From Budorcas taxicolor (taxonomy: Eukaryota; Chordata; Mammalia; Artiodactyla; Bovidae), in the NCBI RefSeq assembly GCF_023091745.1, contig NC_068935.1, positions 60,102,724-60,166,723 of the forward strand: DNA of 64,000 nt, in the 5' to 3' direction. The notes under the pieces are model-generated. The model did no database searches. It saw only the letters and a list, made by a program, of their open reading frames with translations, and was not told where the DNA came from. The translations under genes and the position numbers were made by a program. Below are positions 47,201-58,700 of this stretch, piece after piece; the first letter of the stretch is position 1; the number at the start of each line of letters is the position of its first letter.

Positions 47201-49190
47201 CTATTGGGAATTTATATTATCACCAAATTTTCACCATCATGTTCAACACTGAGATGACACCCTCTTGTATGCTGAGTTCTACTTATGCACTTGTCTCCTT
47301 AGGAGAGGTTGCTATGAAGGGAACAGCTGGATCAATGACCTTGCCCTCTCTGAGGTTCTCAGTACACAAGGAGACTTGTCCTCCAAAATGATGCCCTGAC
47401 TGATCCGCCAGCCAACCTGATTTGAGAGCCTTCCAGGAAAGAGCCCTCTTGAGTGGTCCACACCCCATCCTGCAAAGCTGCCCCTGTCTGCAGTGTGGGT
47501 TGAGTTCTGAGATGGGTCAGACTAAGGGAGGGGATGGTAAGTCTAAGAGGAGAACTGGGTCAGAAGACTGGTGGTGATATTGTGTAAATCAGGAGCATGG
47601 CCCCCGCCAACCTCTAGTCCAGTGGCATAAATGGGGGCAGGGGGTGGCAGGAGGGGACTGACCTGGCAGGGCCAGCTTCCAGGGATGCTGAGGCGTATGG
47701 TCCACTTGGAGCACAGTGGTGACATTGAAGTGGGAAGAGTGACTGGGTCAGGGGAGTTTTGCCCAAGTCTTAGAGATGGTAGGGAGCCAGAGGAAGCTGA
47801 GTGAGAAGCGAGGGCTGATGTGGGCCGAGAAGAATCAGGGGGCAGTGTGTGCTGCCAGAAGGAAGCACAGATGGCAGCTGGTAGTGACTGTGGCCTGTGA
47901 ACTGTAGGTGTGAGGGGAGTGGTAAAGTGGAGGGAGAAGCTAACTCACTGGGACATGGATTCAGACCTCAGGTGTGCATCCATCTGGCTGGGACTCATCC
48001 ATCCTGGTCTTTGCCTGATGAGGTAGGACAAGAAACTGTGAAGATGGAGTCTGGAGCAGGACCCACCCAGCTCCACTCCCTTGTCATGGGCTCTTGTGAG
48101 TGCCCCTGCCACTTTGGCCTGGGAGTCCCCCGTGGCCCCTCTGCCTGTATCATTGGGCATGTGCCTGCACCTGCCCTGATTTGGGAAGTAAGTGGCTTGT
48201 TTGGTTCTGATTTGACAGAAAACTTCTAGGCAGCATGACCAAGATGCTTATCAAGGGGAAACTGATGAGTTTCCAACCAAGTAGTGGGAGGTCCTGAGCT
48301 GAGGCCCAGAAGAGGTAAGGGCCCACCCCCCCAAGGCCTGTCAGTCAGTCACCAGCCTGAGACCAAGATCTCAGATGGCTAAATGGGCTGCTCCTGGGGC
48401 TGCTGGGATGGGTCAGTGGGCAGTGTGGTCCTAGGATCACCTCCGGAGTGAGCTGTGATGTGGCAGCCTTAGTGCAGGGCTAGGCACGCAGGGCTCCCAC
48501 TCGCAATGATGAGGTGCCATTCCTGGCACGCGGCAGGCTCAGGCCTCCTTGGCTGCTCAGTCAGTGCAGTTTATGGGAAATCCAGCCCTTGCTGACATGG
48601 CAAATTTGGTTTGCTCTTGGCGCCCTGCCCTGCCCTGCCCATGTTACTGTGCCCCTGACCTTCGTGAAAACATGTCCTGGACTTGCCAGCTAGCAGCATG
48701 GCCCAACTGCTCAGGCCCTGGCCCTGCAGGGGCCCAGAAGATGGCGGGCCTCTAAAAGGGAGACCCTTGTGCCTAGGGCTGTGTGGGCAGAGCCAGGGGC
48801 TCTGCTTCCTGTCACGGCCACTCACCGAAGCCTCCTGACCCGCTCCTGAGGCCCAAGGGACAAGCTGTGGTGGGTCAGTGCTTTGACTCAAGCCATCTTC
48901 AGTCAGTTCCATCCTGGAGAGCTAGCTTCCCTTCTCCAGCCCCTCCTGGACCTGGGAGGCCTCAGAGACTACCATGGCCTAGCCCTCACAGGCCACGGAA
49001 GGGCAGCACTTGCCTCAGGGGCAGAAAGGCAACAATGAGGCTAGAAGACAAAGTGAGGAAGAGAAATCAGAGCACAGAACACCTCACCTGGTGCCCAAGG
49101 GCTTGCCCATTGGATACAGAGCCTACCCTCGAGCCACACAGGGCTGACACCTCCAGGCCATGCTGACTAAGGACAGGCTAAGAGTCACTA
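38221..49190. other. Inferred ZNF185 intron 1, nothing coding recognised
   Basis: GC-rich non-coding sequence with short overlapping open frames. Items seen: a small MIR-like ATGAGAAAACCAAGACCC at 38490, a poly-C run near 41020, an AT-rich LINE-like stretch at 46950-47280, and a (GCCCT)n run near 48622-48640. Confidence 0.4.
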
Positions 49191-49365
49191 TGATCACTGT
49201 GCTAGGTTGTGCTGGGCAGTTGCAAGAATATTGGTGTCTTCTGTCCTCACAGCAGTCCTGAAAGATAGACTTTTTTTTTAAATTCCCATTTTATAAATGA
49301 GGACACTGAGGCAAGTCAGAGGGAGAGGTTAGATGACCCCTTCAAGGTCTGTCAGATGGCCACTA
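49190..49365 (-). repeat. MIR SINE
   Basis: Antisense MIR: TTCTGTCCTCACAGCAGTCC, CCATTTTATAAATGAGGACA, CTGAGGCAAGTCAGAGGGAG, AGATGGCCACTAAGGAGTG. Confidence 0.7.
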
Positions 49366-49661
49366 AGGAGTGAGAGAGACAGCCCAACCCCAAAGAGACT
49401 GTCCCCCAGCCTCTATCCTTCCCCCATCCCTCTTCCTGGATCCATCCCCCCAACAGACAGGCCATGCGTTCCCCAAGGTGAGTGGCCCTGGGCAGATGTA
49501 CGATGTGCTGCCCAGAGGGGCCCTTTGGCCAGACTTCACCAGCTCTGGCTTCCCCATGCCCAGAGGACAGTCTGGAAGGTCTCAGTGTGCCAAGGACCTT
49601 ATGGTGATAAGCCATTATAAATACAAGAAGTAACAAACCGTGTGCTTGCCTTTGCCCCCAG

Positions 49662-49740
49662 GAGCCCTGTTGAATCTACTGAGAAAGGACGTTCAGAGTG
49701 AACGCCATGAACATCTCAGCTCTTGGAGGAAGCAGCAAAG
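49662..49740 (+). CDS. ZNF185: ZNF185 exon with start codon (49707-49740 coding)
   Basis: Encodes MNISALGGSSK and the first base of a Gly codon, donor GTGAGG. The left edge is inferred: TTTGCCCCCAG at 49651-49661 looks like an acceptor, so the ATG would sit in exon 2 with 45 bases of 5' UTR. Only 49707-49740 is translated. Confidence 0.85.
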
Positions 49741-52700
49741 GTGAGGTCTGGGTGCCCCCTGGGCCTGGACTTGGCCACAAGTTAGCAGAGTGAGAGCAGT
49801 GTATGGGGAGGGCTGCAAGCAGGCCTCAGGGCCCTGGGGTGGGGCGCCCCTGCTGAGGCTGTCTGGCCTTGCCACCACCAGGGAAGCCTCTCCCAGCAGG
49901 CGAGGAAGAGCGCAATACTGTCCTCAAGCAGATGAAGGTTCGCACCACGCTGAAGGGGGACAAGAGCTGGATCACCAAACAGGATGAATCGGAGGGCCGC
50001 ACCCTGTAAGTCTGGGAGGCTGGGAGGGCTGGCAGCAACAGGTTGGGCATGGGATGGCACTCCATGGGTTACATTAAACCAGTCCCAGGGTGGGAAGAGC
50101 CCACTGCCAGAGTGTGCAATGTGGACACGGGCTGGGGAAGGAGAAGGTGTGATGGGAATGGTGGGCCAAGTTCCTGAGGTACATGTAGCAGTCCTCTTTT
50201 GTGTTCCTTCTCTGCTCAGTGAGCTGCCCTCCAGCTGGACTCGTGCCACCTCGCCTTCATCAGCTGGGGAGGTCCCGAAGGCCAGGTGAGAGGTGCTTCC
50301 CAGATGGCAGGTGGGTGGGCCCGCACTGCAGTCTTCGGGGGACAGGGAGGCCTTTGAACTCCACTGGAAGGACGGCTTTTCCACTTCCTGGGAAAAGGAG
50401 CACAGGAATGACTGGATGCAGGTCCCCTGGGGCCAGCTGCCTCTCCAGCTACACCTCCGTGACTTCAGCTGTGAACTGAGACCAAAATTGTCACTGAACA
50501 CCCCCAAAGGGGTGCAGACAATGTCTCTGAGATCCTCTGGGGTCTTCAAGAGTCACATATGACTCCATTGTATAGGTAATCAGAGTGCCAGGGCAGACTC
50601 AAACACTTGCTCCAACTGTCTCCACGTTCAAGATGACATGTTTTGACAGCTGGCTCTCCTCTCTATTTCAAGCACTTTTGCATAGAGGTGTCCAGGGCGG
50701 TTCTGAAGTGTCAGCACATCCTGCCCAGATCAGGAGGAACTACTCCTAAAAAGTAGGGGGTTAGCATTACGGGATAGAGAATTAGGGTTAGGGTTGAGGT
50801 TGGCAGGGGGTGGGGGCGCTAAATTCAGCCTTGATCCTTGTTCCAAAGAGCCAGCGGTTGGCAGTTGAGGACAGTGGCCACAGCTGGAAGGGTGGGGTCC
50901 AAGTTCAGTGGTAGCCCAATGGGCTGCCTCTGGTCATGGTGGCCTTGCCCAGAATCTCTCAATGACTCAGCACCTGTCACCTACCAGGTCCTGTACTGGG
51001 CACAGAGGACACAACCCTTTCCTCAGGGAACTGACATCCTAGCAGGGTAAATGGGCCTGACCCAAGTAGAGAGATGAGCTTAAAGGATAGAATTGCCGAC
51101 TGTGATAGCAGTTGGCAGTTGGCAAGAGCCTGAGCATAGTTCAAAGATAATCTACTCATTGTGGGGTATGTTTACTTTGAGGGTGCAGTTCTCAGCCTGG
51201 GCTTTGGTTTGGTAGTATGTTTGGAAAACACATGCGATAAGTGACATTTTTTGCTCTGCTCCCAGCCCAAGTGAGTTGTGGGGATGGAGGGCAGTACCCG
51301 TGCCACCTGCCTATGTAGGTCCCTTTAAAGGGGTGGTCTTAAGACCATCCCACGCTACTCCAGCCTAATCTTCCCTGCCCACATCCCTCACCCGACTCCT
51401 CTGAGTACTCCTGGCCGCCGAGGTGGGGAGTGAAGGCATCCCACTGGAGCTGGAGGAGGGAGGCCGGAGCTGAACGGGAAGTAAAGGATAGCTGGCCTTC
51501 ACTGGCTCCTGGTTGGGCTCCACCCCTTGGGTCCTCATGAGTCTTCTTGGAGAGTACTGGGCAGATTGGGGCATCAGATCAGGTTAGGGGTTCTACCTAA
51601 CATGGCTTCAGCCCACAGCCTCTGACCATAGAGCCTCCAGCCTGAGCTGGGTCAGCTCTGAGGGTAGAGGTAGGGAGTGTTGTCATCCATCTCAGAAGAA
51701 CACCTGCTCAGGGGAGCACTGGGGCCCAGCAGAACAGGGAGAAACACGACTTTGGATGGGATACCTCTGTGTTCATGCCCAGCCATGGAACATACCTTCC
51801 TGGGCACCAGCGGTGAGCCAGGGCCCAGAAGAATCAGCCTTTCCTGGGGAGCATGAGGGAGACAGGCAGACCAGGACAGGCATCCTGGCTAGGGATGCAG
51901 ATGTGGCTGGCTGTCTTGAGAAGCAACCGGCACCTCTTGCTCCCCTTGTTCTGACCACACTGGGACACCCACCAGCCCACCCCTTTTACTGTCATCGGGC
52001 AGCCTGGGCCCACCCATGAGACTTCAGTTTACATCCTACCTTCTCTTCCCTCAGCAGGCCCCTGAGCACGAGGGCTCCCACGGGCTATATCATCCGGTAG
52101 GTGACCGCAGGAGCCTGCCCGCCTCCCCATGCCCACCCACATGGCCCTGGCTTCTCCCAGGGGGCTCACCAGGCTGCTTCTCCCGGACTCTCTTTCAGCG
52201 GAGTATTCACCAAGCCTGTGGACAGCTCGTCCCAGCCTCACCAGCACTTCCCCAAGGCCAATGGAGCCCCCAAAAGGTATGTTCACAGGGTGCTGGCCAG
52301 TTGTCCAGTGGGAGGTATGGGAGTCCACTGCCTGTCACTGGGGGTGGTAGGTGTTAGGTCTCTTCCTGTGTAAGGAAGGGCCCTGGACCACACGACCAAT
52401 GCCCTTGTCCTTGTGCCAGTCGTGGCACAGGGTCACCAGGACAGAGTCACAGGGAAGAGGCTGTGCAGAGCCCAGACTTGCTGATCAGCTGTGTTGAGTT
52501 GTGTGCTTTGGGCCGCCATCTTCTCAACAGGCTGAACCTGGTGTCAGAAAAGCAGGACCAAGGGGGCTGGGCCTGTCTATGGCAAGAGGGTGGCCTTGCT
52601 CAGGGTGGTGCACATGTCCAGGGTATCTGGCAGGGCTTAGAGCAAAGAGGAAAGGGCACCAGCACCCACTTGTCCACCTGTCATGTGCCTGCTGGGCCAT

Positions 52701-55700
52701 GGAGGCAAATGTGGAAGCAAGAGGGGGCCTGCGGGTACACACCTGAAAACTCCTTGTCTCTCTAGCATGGCCAGTCTGGGGAAAGCAGCTCCCACTGGCC
52801 CTCCCCGCCCCTCCTCCTCTGGCTACAAGATGACCACAGAGGATTACAAGAAGCTGTGAGTAGGCAATCGCAGACCCAACTTGGTTCCCTCTTTCTAGGG
52901 CCCAAACATGGGGCCCGCTGAGGGCAGCTGCCTGCTTGCCTCTGAGCACAATGCAGACTGCTGCCCTGCCACTCTGACCTCCTTGCCAGTTGCCACTGTG
53001 CCCTGGACCCCACCAGAGGGTGGCAAGCCCCGGAAAGTTGGACATTGTACACCTTGTACTTCTGATCTCAGGCAAATCAGGGGCTGTAGGAAGCTTGCAG
53101 AAGGAGCTGGTGGGTCTAGAGAAAGCGTTTTGGGTCATGGCCCTGACTGTTTTCTGGACTGGGCCAGGCTGGCCTAGCACCTGATGTGTCCAAGAGTGCT
53201 GCTGGCCCTGGCAGCCTGTCAGCTATGGGCACTTTGTAACTAAATGTGGGTTGCTTCTTGTATGTCAATCTTTGGGGTCCCCCTTGGAGCTCCCCATGTG
53301 GCCCCACACAAGGTCCCCTCCTGTAGACCTAGCAGGGCAGGGTCTGGACAGATGTGGATTGTGCCTGCATTCCCAGGGGCCCAACATCTTGCTTGTCCCC
53401 TGTCACCATCATCCACTGACATGGAGCAACTAGGGAATCTCTCTGCAGAAGGGGATGAGGCTTGAACTGGGTCTTGGGGGACAATCAGGGTGGGAACAGG
53501 GAGAGATAGCAAGTCTAGCTTTCCAAGAGGGAGTGGCTTGAACAGAGTCCAGGGGCAGCCAGGCTAACACATGTTGTTGTTCTTATAAGTTAGGAGGCCA
53601 AGCTGCAGAGGGCATGACAGAGAATGGTGTGAGGGTGGTCGAGGGAGGAGGGGCCATGACTGGCAGCATCTTCAATCCCCCACCCAGGGCCCCCTACAAC
53701 ATCAGGTGCAGCTCAGCATCAAGAGCTGCTGAAGAGGAGGAGGTACGCTTCTCTTCTGATGAGCAGAAACGGAGGTAACGGTGCCTGCTGGGTGTCCCAT
53801 GGACAGGGCAGGGCCCAAGTCTCCACCACCTGGGGAGACAGGGATCGTGCATGACATATGGAGCATCTGTCTTGTCTGTTGTTGGAGGGTGGCCGCCAGC
53901 AACAGGGAGCATTCCTGGAGTCCCTGAACCACCCACTCAGCGCTGGGCCTGCCTGGGGGCCCCCTCTTAGGAACTTTCTACGAGGGCAGAACCGAGGTAA
54001 CGAGGAATTTCTCTATTAGTTTGTTCAAAAGGGTCCTGAGCAAATTGGACCAAAGTAGGCAGTGCCTGGTGCCCAGGGACAAGCCACCTGCATATGGCTG
54101 GGGAGAGGGCCAGGCTCTAGAGGGGCCTGTGCCCCTTGTCCCAAAGTGAGGGCTGGGTGCTTGGGCACAGCTAGGTCCCAACCTCAGCCTGTTGCCCCCC
54201 AGTGCCAACATCTGCTGGCCTGTCCTTGACATTGGAAATGCACCGAAGGCCCCCATGCTGAAGGCCCAGCAGACGGGCAATGCTAAGGGCAGAGTCAACA
54301 GTAGCAGAGGGAAGAGCTAAGAGCTCCAGGCCAGGCTGCCAGGCACTGATTTCCCACTGTGCAGCCTGCTAAGTGTGGGCTCTCGGGTAGGTCACTAAAG
54401 CTTTTTTCTGCTTCCTGAGTAGCTGCCCTGCCTCATGCATTAGCTGCCCCCTCTCTGTGCCACCCCAGGTCCGAGGCTGCCAGCAGTGTGGTGAGGAAGA
54501 CAGCTCCCCGGGAGCACTCCTACGTCCTGTCAGCGGCCAAGAAGAACGCTGGGTGAGCTGCTCAGCAGGGGACCCAGCAGGGCCACCCACCTGCTCCATA
54601 CTCTGGGCCAGGTCCTTTCCCCTCAGGGCTCTGCTCTTTCTCTGCCTGTGACAGTGGGTTGACAGGGACCCCACGTGTACTTTCTGGGAACCTGAGAGGT
54701 CTGGCTGCTGCCATCAGGGCAGGCAGGGTGCTGGGGATGATGTCACATGTTTGTGGCTTCTGCGAACACGTCACCTTTCTGCCTCCTTCAGCAGCCCTGC
54801 CCAGGAGACACTGGCCCCGTTCATTGCCAAGAGGTAAGTGTGGGCAAAGGGAGGTGAGCTCTTGCATTCATAGGGGTGGAGTGAGCTGAGAGTGGGTGCA
54901 GGGGAGATGGAGTTGCTATACCTGAGCAGAGGGAGTTGTGCAGAGTTGGTGGCTTCTGTTTGGAAGCCAAGGAAGCCCATGGTTGGCCATGGTGGCACAG
55001 AAGACCCTTGCAAGCAATGCTGCATAGGCAGGAGCGTGACTCAGAGAACACGGCTGGTGACGAGAAACTTCCATTTGCCAGTGGCCAATAGGACCAGGTC
55101 CCTGACGCAAGATGGAGCTATAGTGTTTCTTGGAAACACTGGGGTTTTGCACACTGGCCTCTGGGGTTTTGCAGCAACAGTAGGTACCAGGGAAGAAAGC
55201 AGTTGCTCCTTGGCACTCCTTCCCACCCTACCAGAGGTTGGCTGGACAATGCCTTGGCAGGAGGGGTAATTGAGAATCCCTGGCTGACCAGGCCCTTGGA
55301 AGTGACCATGACATTGGAGATGGGTCCTAAAGGCTGAACAAGAGCCAGTGGGCCACGATCAGGACATCAGGATGCTTCCGCTGAGTGAGGGGACAGGACA
55401 TCTTCTGGGAGAGGAGAGTACTTGGGGAGGACAGGGGAAAAAAACTTCTGGAAAGCTGAACTTAGGGCTATTCTGTTGGATAGAGAGGGAAGACATCTAT
55501 GACAAGCTGAGGACTGAAAAACAAGGGGAACTTGGCATGCCAAGTGTTCCAGGCAGAGGGACCAGCTGTGCAGACTCAGAGGTGGGAAGACCAAAAATGC
55601 TGACCAGAATACAGCCAGCATGATCTTAGAGACAAGTTCCCACCAAGAGTCGGTTTGTAGTACTTTGTCATGGCAGCCTCAGGAACCTCATAGAGCCGTC

Positions 55701-58700
55701 CCAGGCCTCTCTCCCACCTTCTGGTGTCGCTGGCAGGCCTTGCCTTGCAGACACATCACTCCTACCTCTGCCTCCACTGTCACAACACCTTCTTTTCTCT
55801 GTGTGTCTGTGTCCAAGTTTCCCTTTTATAAGGACACCAGTTGTTGCATTTAGGGCTCCCTCTACCCCAGTATGACCTCACTGTAACTTGATGATAAATT
55901 GATTGCAAAGACTATTTCCAAATAAGATCACGTTGCCAGGCTCCAGGCAGACATGAATTTTGTCAGGACACTATTCAACCCCATGTCCTGTCCTTATCCC
56001 AAACTGCAGTCACTCAGCCACCAACATGACTGAAAGAAAGCATGTCATTCAGGCCCCAAGTGTATCTGTTTCTCTTCTTTCCCAAAGGGTGGATGAGGAT
56101 GGGTCTTCTGAGAAAAGCCAGGACCCACCTGCTCTGGCGAGATTCCCTGCTGGCTCAAGCAGGTAATCAGTTGCTCACCTCTGCCAATGGCTGGTGACTG
56201 CCAGGTCATCTCCTTACAGGGCCTCAGGGTCAGTGTCCCCATGTGCCCAGTGACAGGATGGGACACTGAAATCAGTAAGGGCCTGTCTGGCTTGATGTCC
56301 TGAGGTTGAAAGGAGCAAAACAGCCTGGTCTTCTGGGAGAGAGTGCTTCAGTCTTGTCTGTCTGGTGCTTATCTGTGTCAACTTAACCCTTGCACCACTG
56401 AGCACTGTAGTGGCCAACTGTGGGATGTGAGGTGGTCTGCAGCCAGGGTACTCGTCTAAGGCTCTCCTGTAAGTTGATCAAGTTTACCCTGCCAACGCTG
56501 TCCTCCGCCTCCTTCTTTGCCAGTGCAGACAGGGGCAGAGCCAAAGTGTCACGGGCCATTTGGGTGGAGCTCATGCTGAGCCCAGGTGGGTGCCAGGAAC
56601 TGGCTCTGGCCCATGAGCCCATGAGATGGGAGGCTCTGGCAGTGGGGTGACAGGGCAGGGAGTCTGATTGCGGGTGATCTCACTCCAGGCAGCGCTTTGA
56701 TTTGCCCTGATTTCAGAGCCCTACAGTGTTGGGCAGATAATGGTGCTCTCTTTTGTCTGCAGGCAAAAGGCAATCAATACCTCTTTGTACTCTGAGCTGA
56801 ATCATGCTAAGTCCTGTGAGAATGCCACTGCCCCTGGAGCTGTTACGGGTCTTGTAATGCCACTGCATGTCCACACGCCCCTCCTTGACTCGAGCCCCTC
56901 AACCATTTGTATGTGACCTTGGTCCTTGGGGCCATCTCTTCTGTGCCAGGAGAGAGATATGATAACCTGCTACAGCCCAGATTGGTGGAGGACAGAGAAA
57001 ACTGCAGGAGTTCAAGGCCAGTCGCAGGTCACAGCCAGAGCAACAGGAAAATTTAAGAGCTCTTCACGAGGTAGCATTGATGGAATACGAGGGCTTAGTA
57101 TGCCAGCGTTGCTGGAACAAAGGGTCACAAACTGGTTGACACAAATAGCCAAATGTATTGTCTCCCAGTTCTGCAGGCTGGAAGTTTGAAATCAAAATGT
57201 CAGTAGGGTTGATTTCTACTAGGACCTCTCTATTTGGTGTATAAATGGCTGTCTTCTCCCTGAATTTCTTCACAAGGTCTTCCTCAGTGTGTCTGTGTCC
57301 TGACCTCCTCTTCTTATAAGGACATTAGTCATATTAGACTAGGAGCCACCCTACTCCAATATGACTTCATCTTAATTATATCTGAAACATCCTTATTCCA
57401 AATAAGCTCACATTCTGAGGTACTGGGGATTACGATGTAAATATATAAATTTTGGAGGGGACACAATTTACCAAAAACAAAGCACATTTTTGAAAAGTGA
57501 AAGTGAAAATCTCTCAGTCCTGTCTGACTCTTGTGACCCCATGGACTATACAGTTCATGGAATTCTCCAGGTCAGAATACTGGAGTGGATAACCATTCTA
57601 TTCTCCAGATTCCCCAACCCAGAGATCTCCTTAATTTCTGTTTTGGAAAAAAAAAAAAAAAAGCAATTAATGTTGGTTTCACATGCTTTCTTAAAGCACA
57701 GAGAAGGAGAACTAGGTTGTGTTATCAATTGACAGGCATTTTAGCATTTATTCCAGAAAACTCCTTTGGATGTTTACTACCTACCACCTGGCTGTCACAG
57801 CAAAGTGGCTGTCTGTCTTGGTCGGGCCGCCATAACCAAGTCCCCCACCATAAGTATGCGATAGTGGTTGGTCAGGAAGGCTCTTCCATTAGTGTTTGCA
57901 AACCACAAGGTACCTTTGCCATGAACTGCTGGCTGGTCCCAGGCAGCCTTCCTGTCTGACGCTTCCCCCATGAGGCCCTGCAGTGACTCAGGGGGTCACC
58001 ATCAGCCCCCCATGCCCGGCTCCTGCCTGCCTAGTTATCTAGAATTCCAGGTCTGGTTGTATCCCTGAAGGAGCCCAGACCACTGGGGAACAGGGATTGA
58101 ACCAAAATAGCTGGTTTGTGGCCAACTAGGAGGGGCACCCCTGTCTCAGGCGCCAAACCCTACAGGGGAACAAAAAGAGTGCCACAGCAGGATGCCCCAT
58201 CCCACTCTGGACCCCTGACCTGCCTGGGTGCCCCAAAGGCCCCTCAGTACCAAGTGTCCAAATCTGAGCTCCCATCTCCATCATCTCTTCCGTCCCTTTC
58301 CCTCCCCACCTCAACAGCCCACCTATGGCAGTGGCCCTGGCTCCATGTACCATGTGGCCTAGTTTCTTGGGTTCATCTCATTTCCCCACTCTTGATGTGA
58401 AGGATAACTCCTGCCCATCTTCCAAAGTGCACATTCTCGGATACCCCCTCTCATTGACACTAGCCTGTGTGAGAGCCCCAGGCCTGGCTGCTGCCCCCAT
58501 CACAGCACGGCTCAAGCTTTCTTGCCTCTCTGCTTCACCTGATCAGGTAAGTCTGGGCCCCAGCATGCTGCCTGGCAGAGGAACTAAGGAGCCGTCAGTA
58601 AGAGCACAGCTTCTGGTACGAGGCAAAACCCTTGCATTGCCCTCTATGGGCTGTGTAGCCTTGAGTAAGTCCCTTTACCTCTCTGTGCCTCAGGGTCCTC

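Noticed and set aside
49782..50549. 255-codon antisense open frame over ZNF185 exons
   Set aside because: It mirrors low stop frequency opposite conserved GC-rich exons; no similarity seen.
50783..50800. Telomere-like repeat as a fusion scar
   Set aside because: Only two perfect hexamers; chance or minor repeat is enough.
50805..50825. CTCF-like GGGGGCGCTA
   Set aside because: Matches only half of the CTCF core; not reported as a site.
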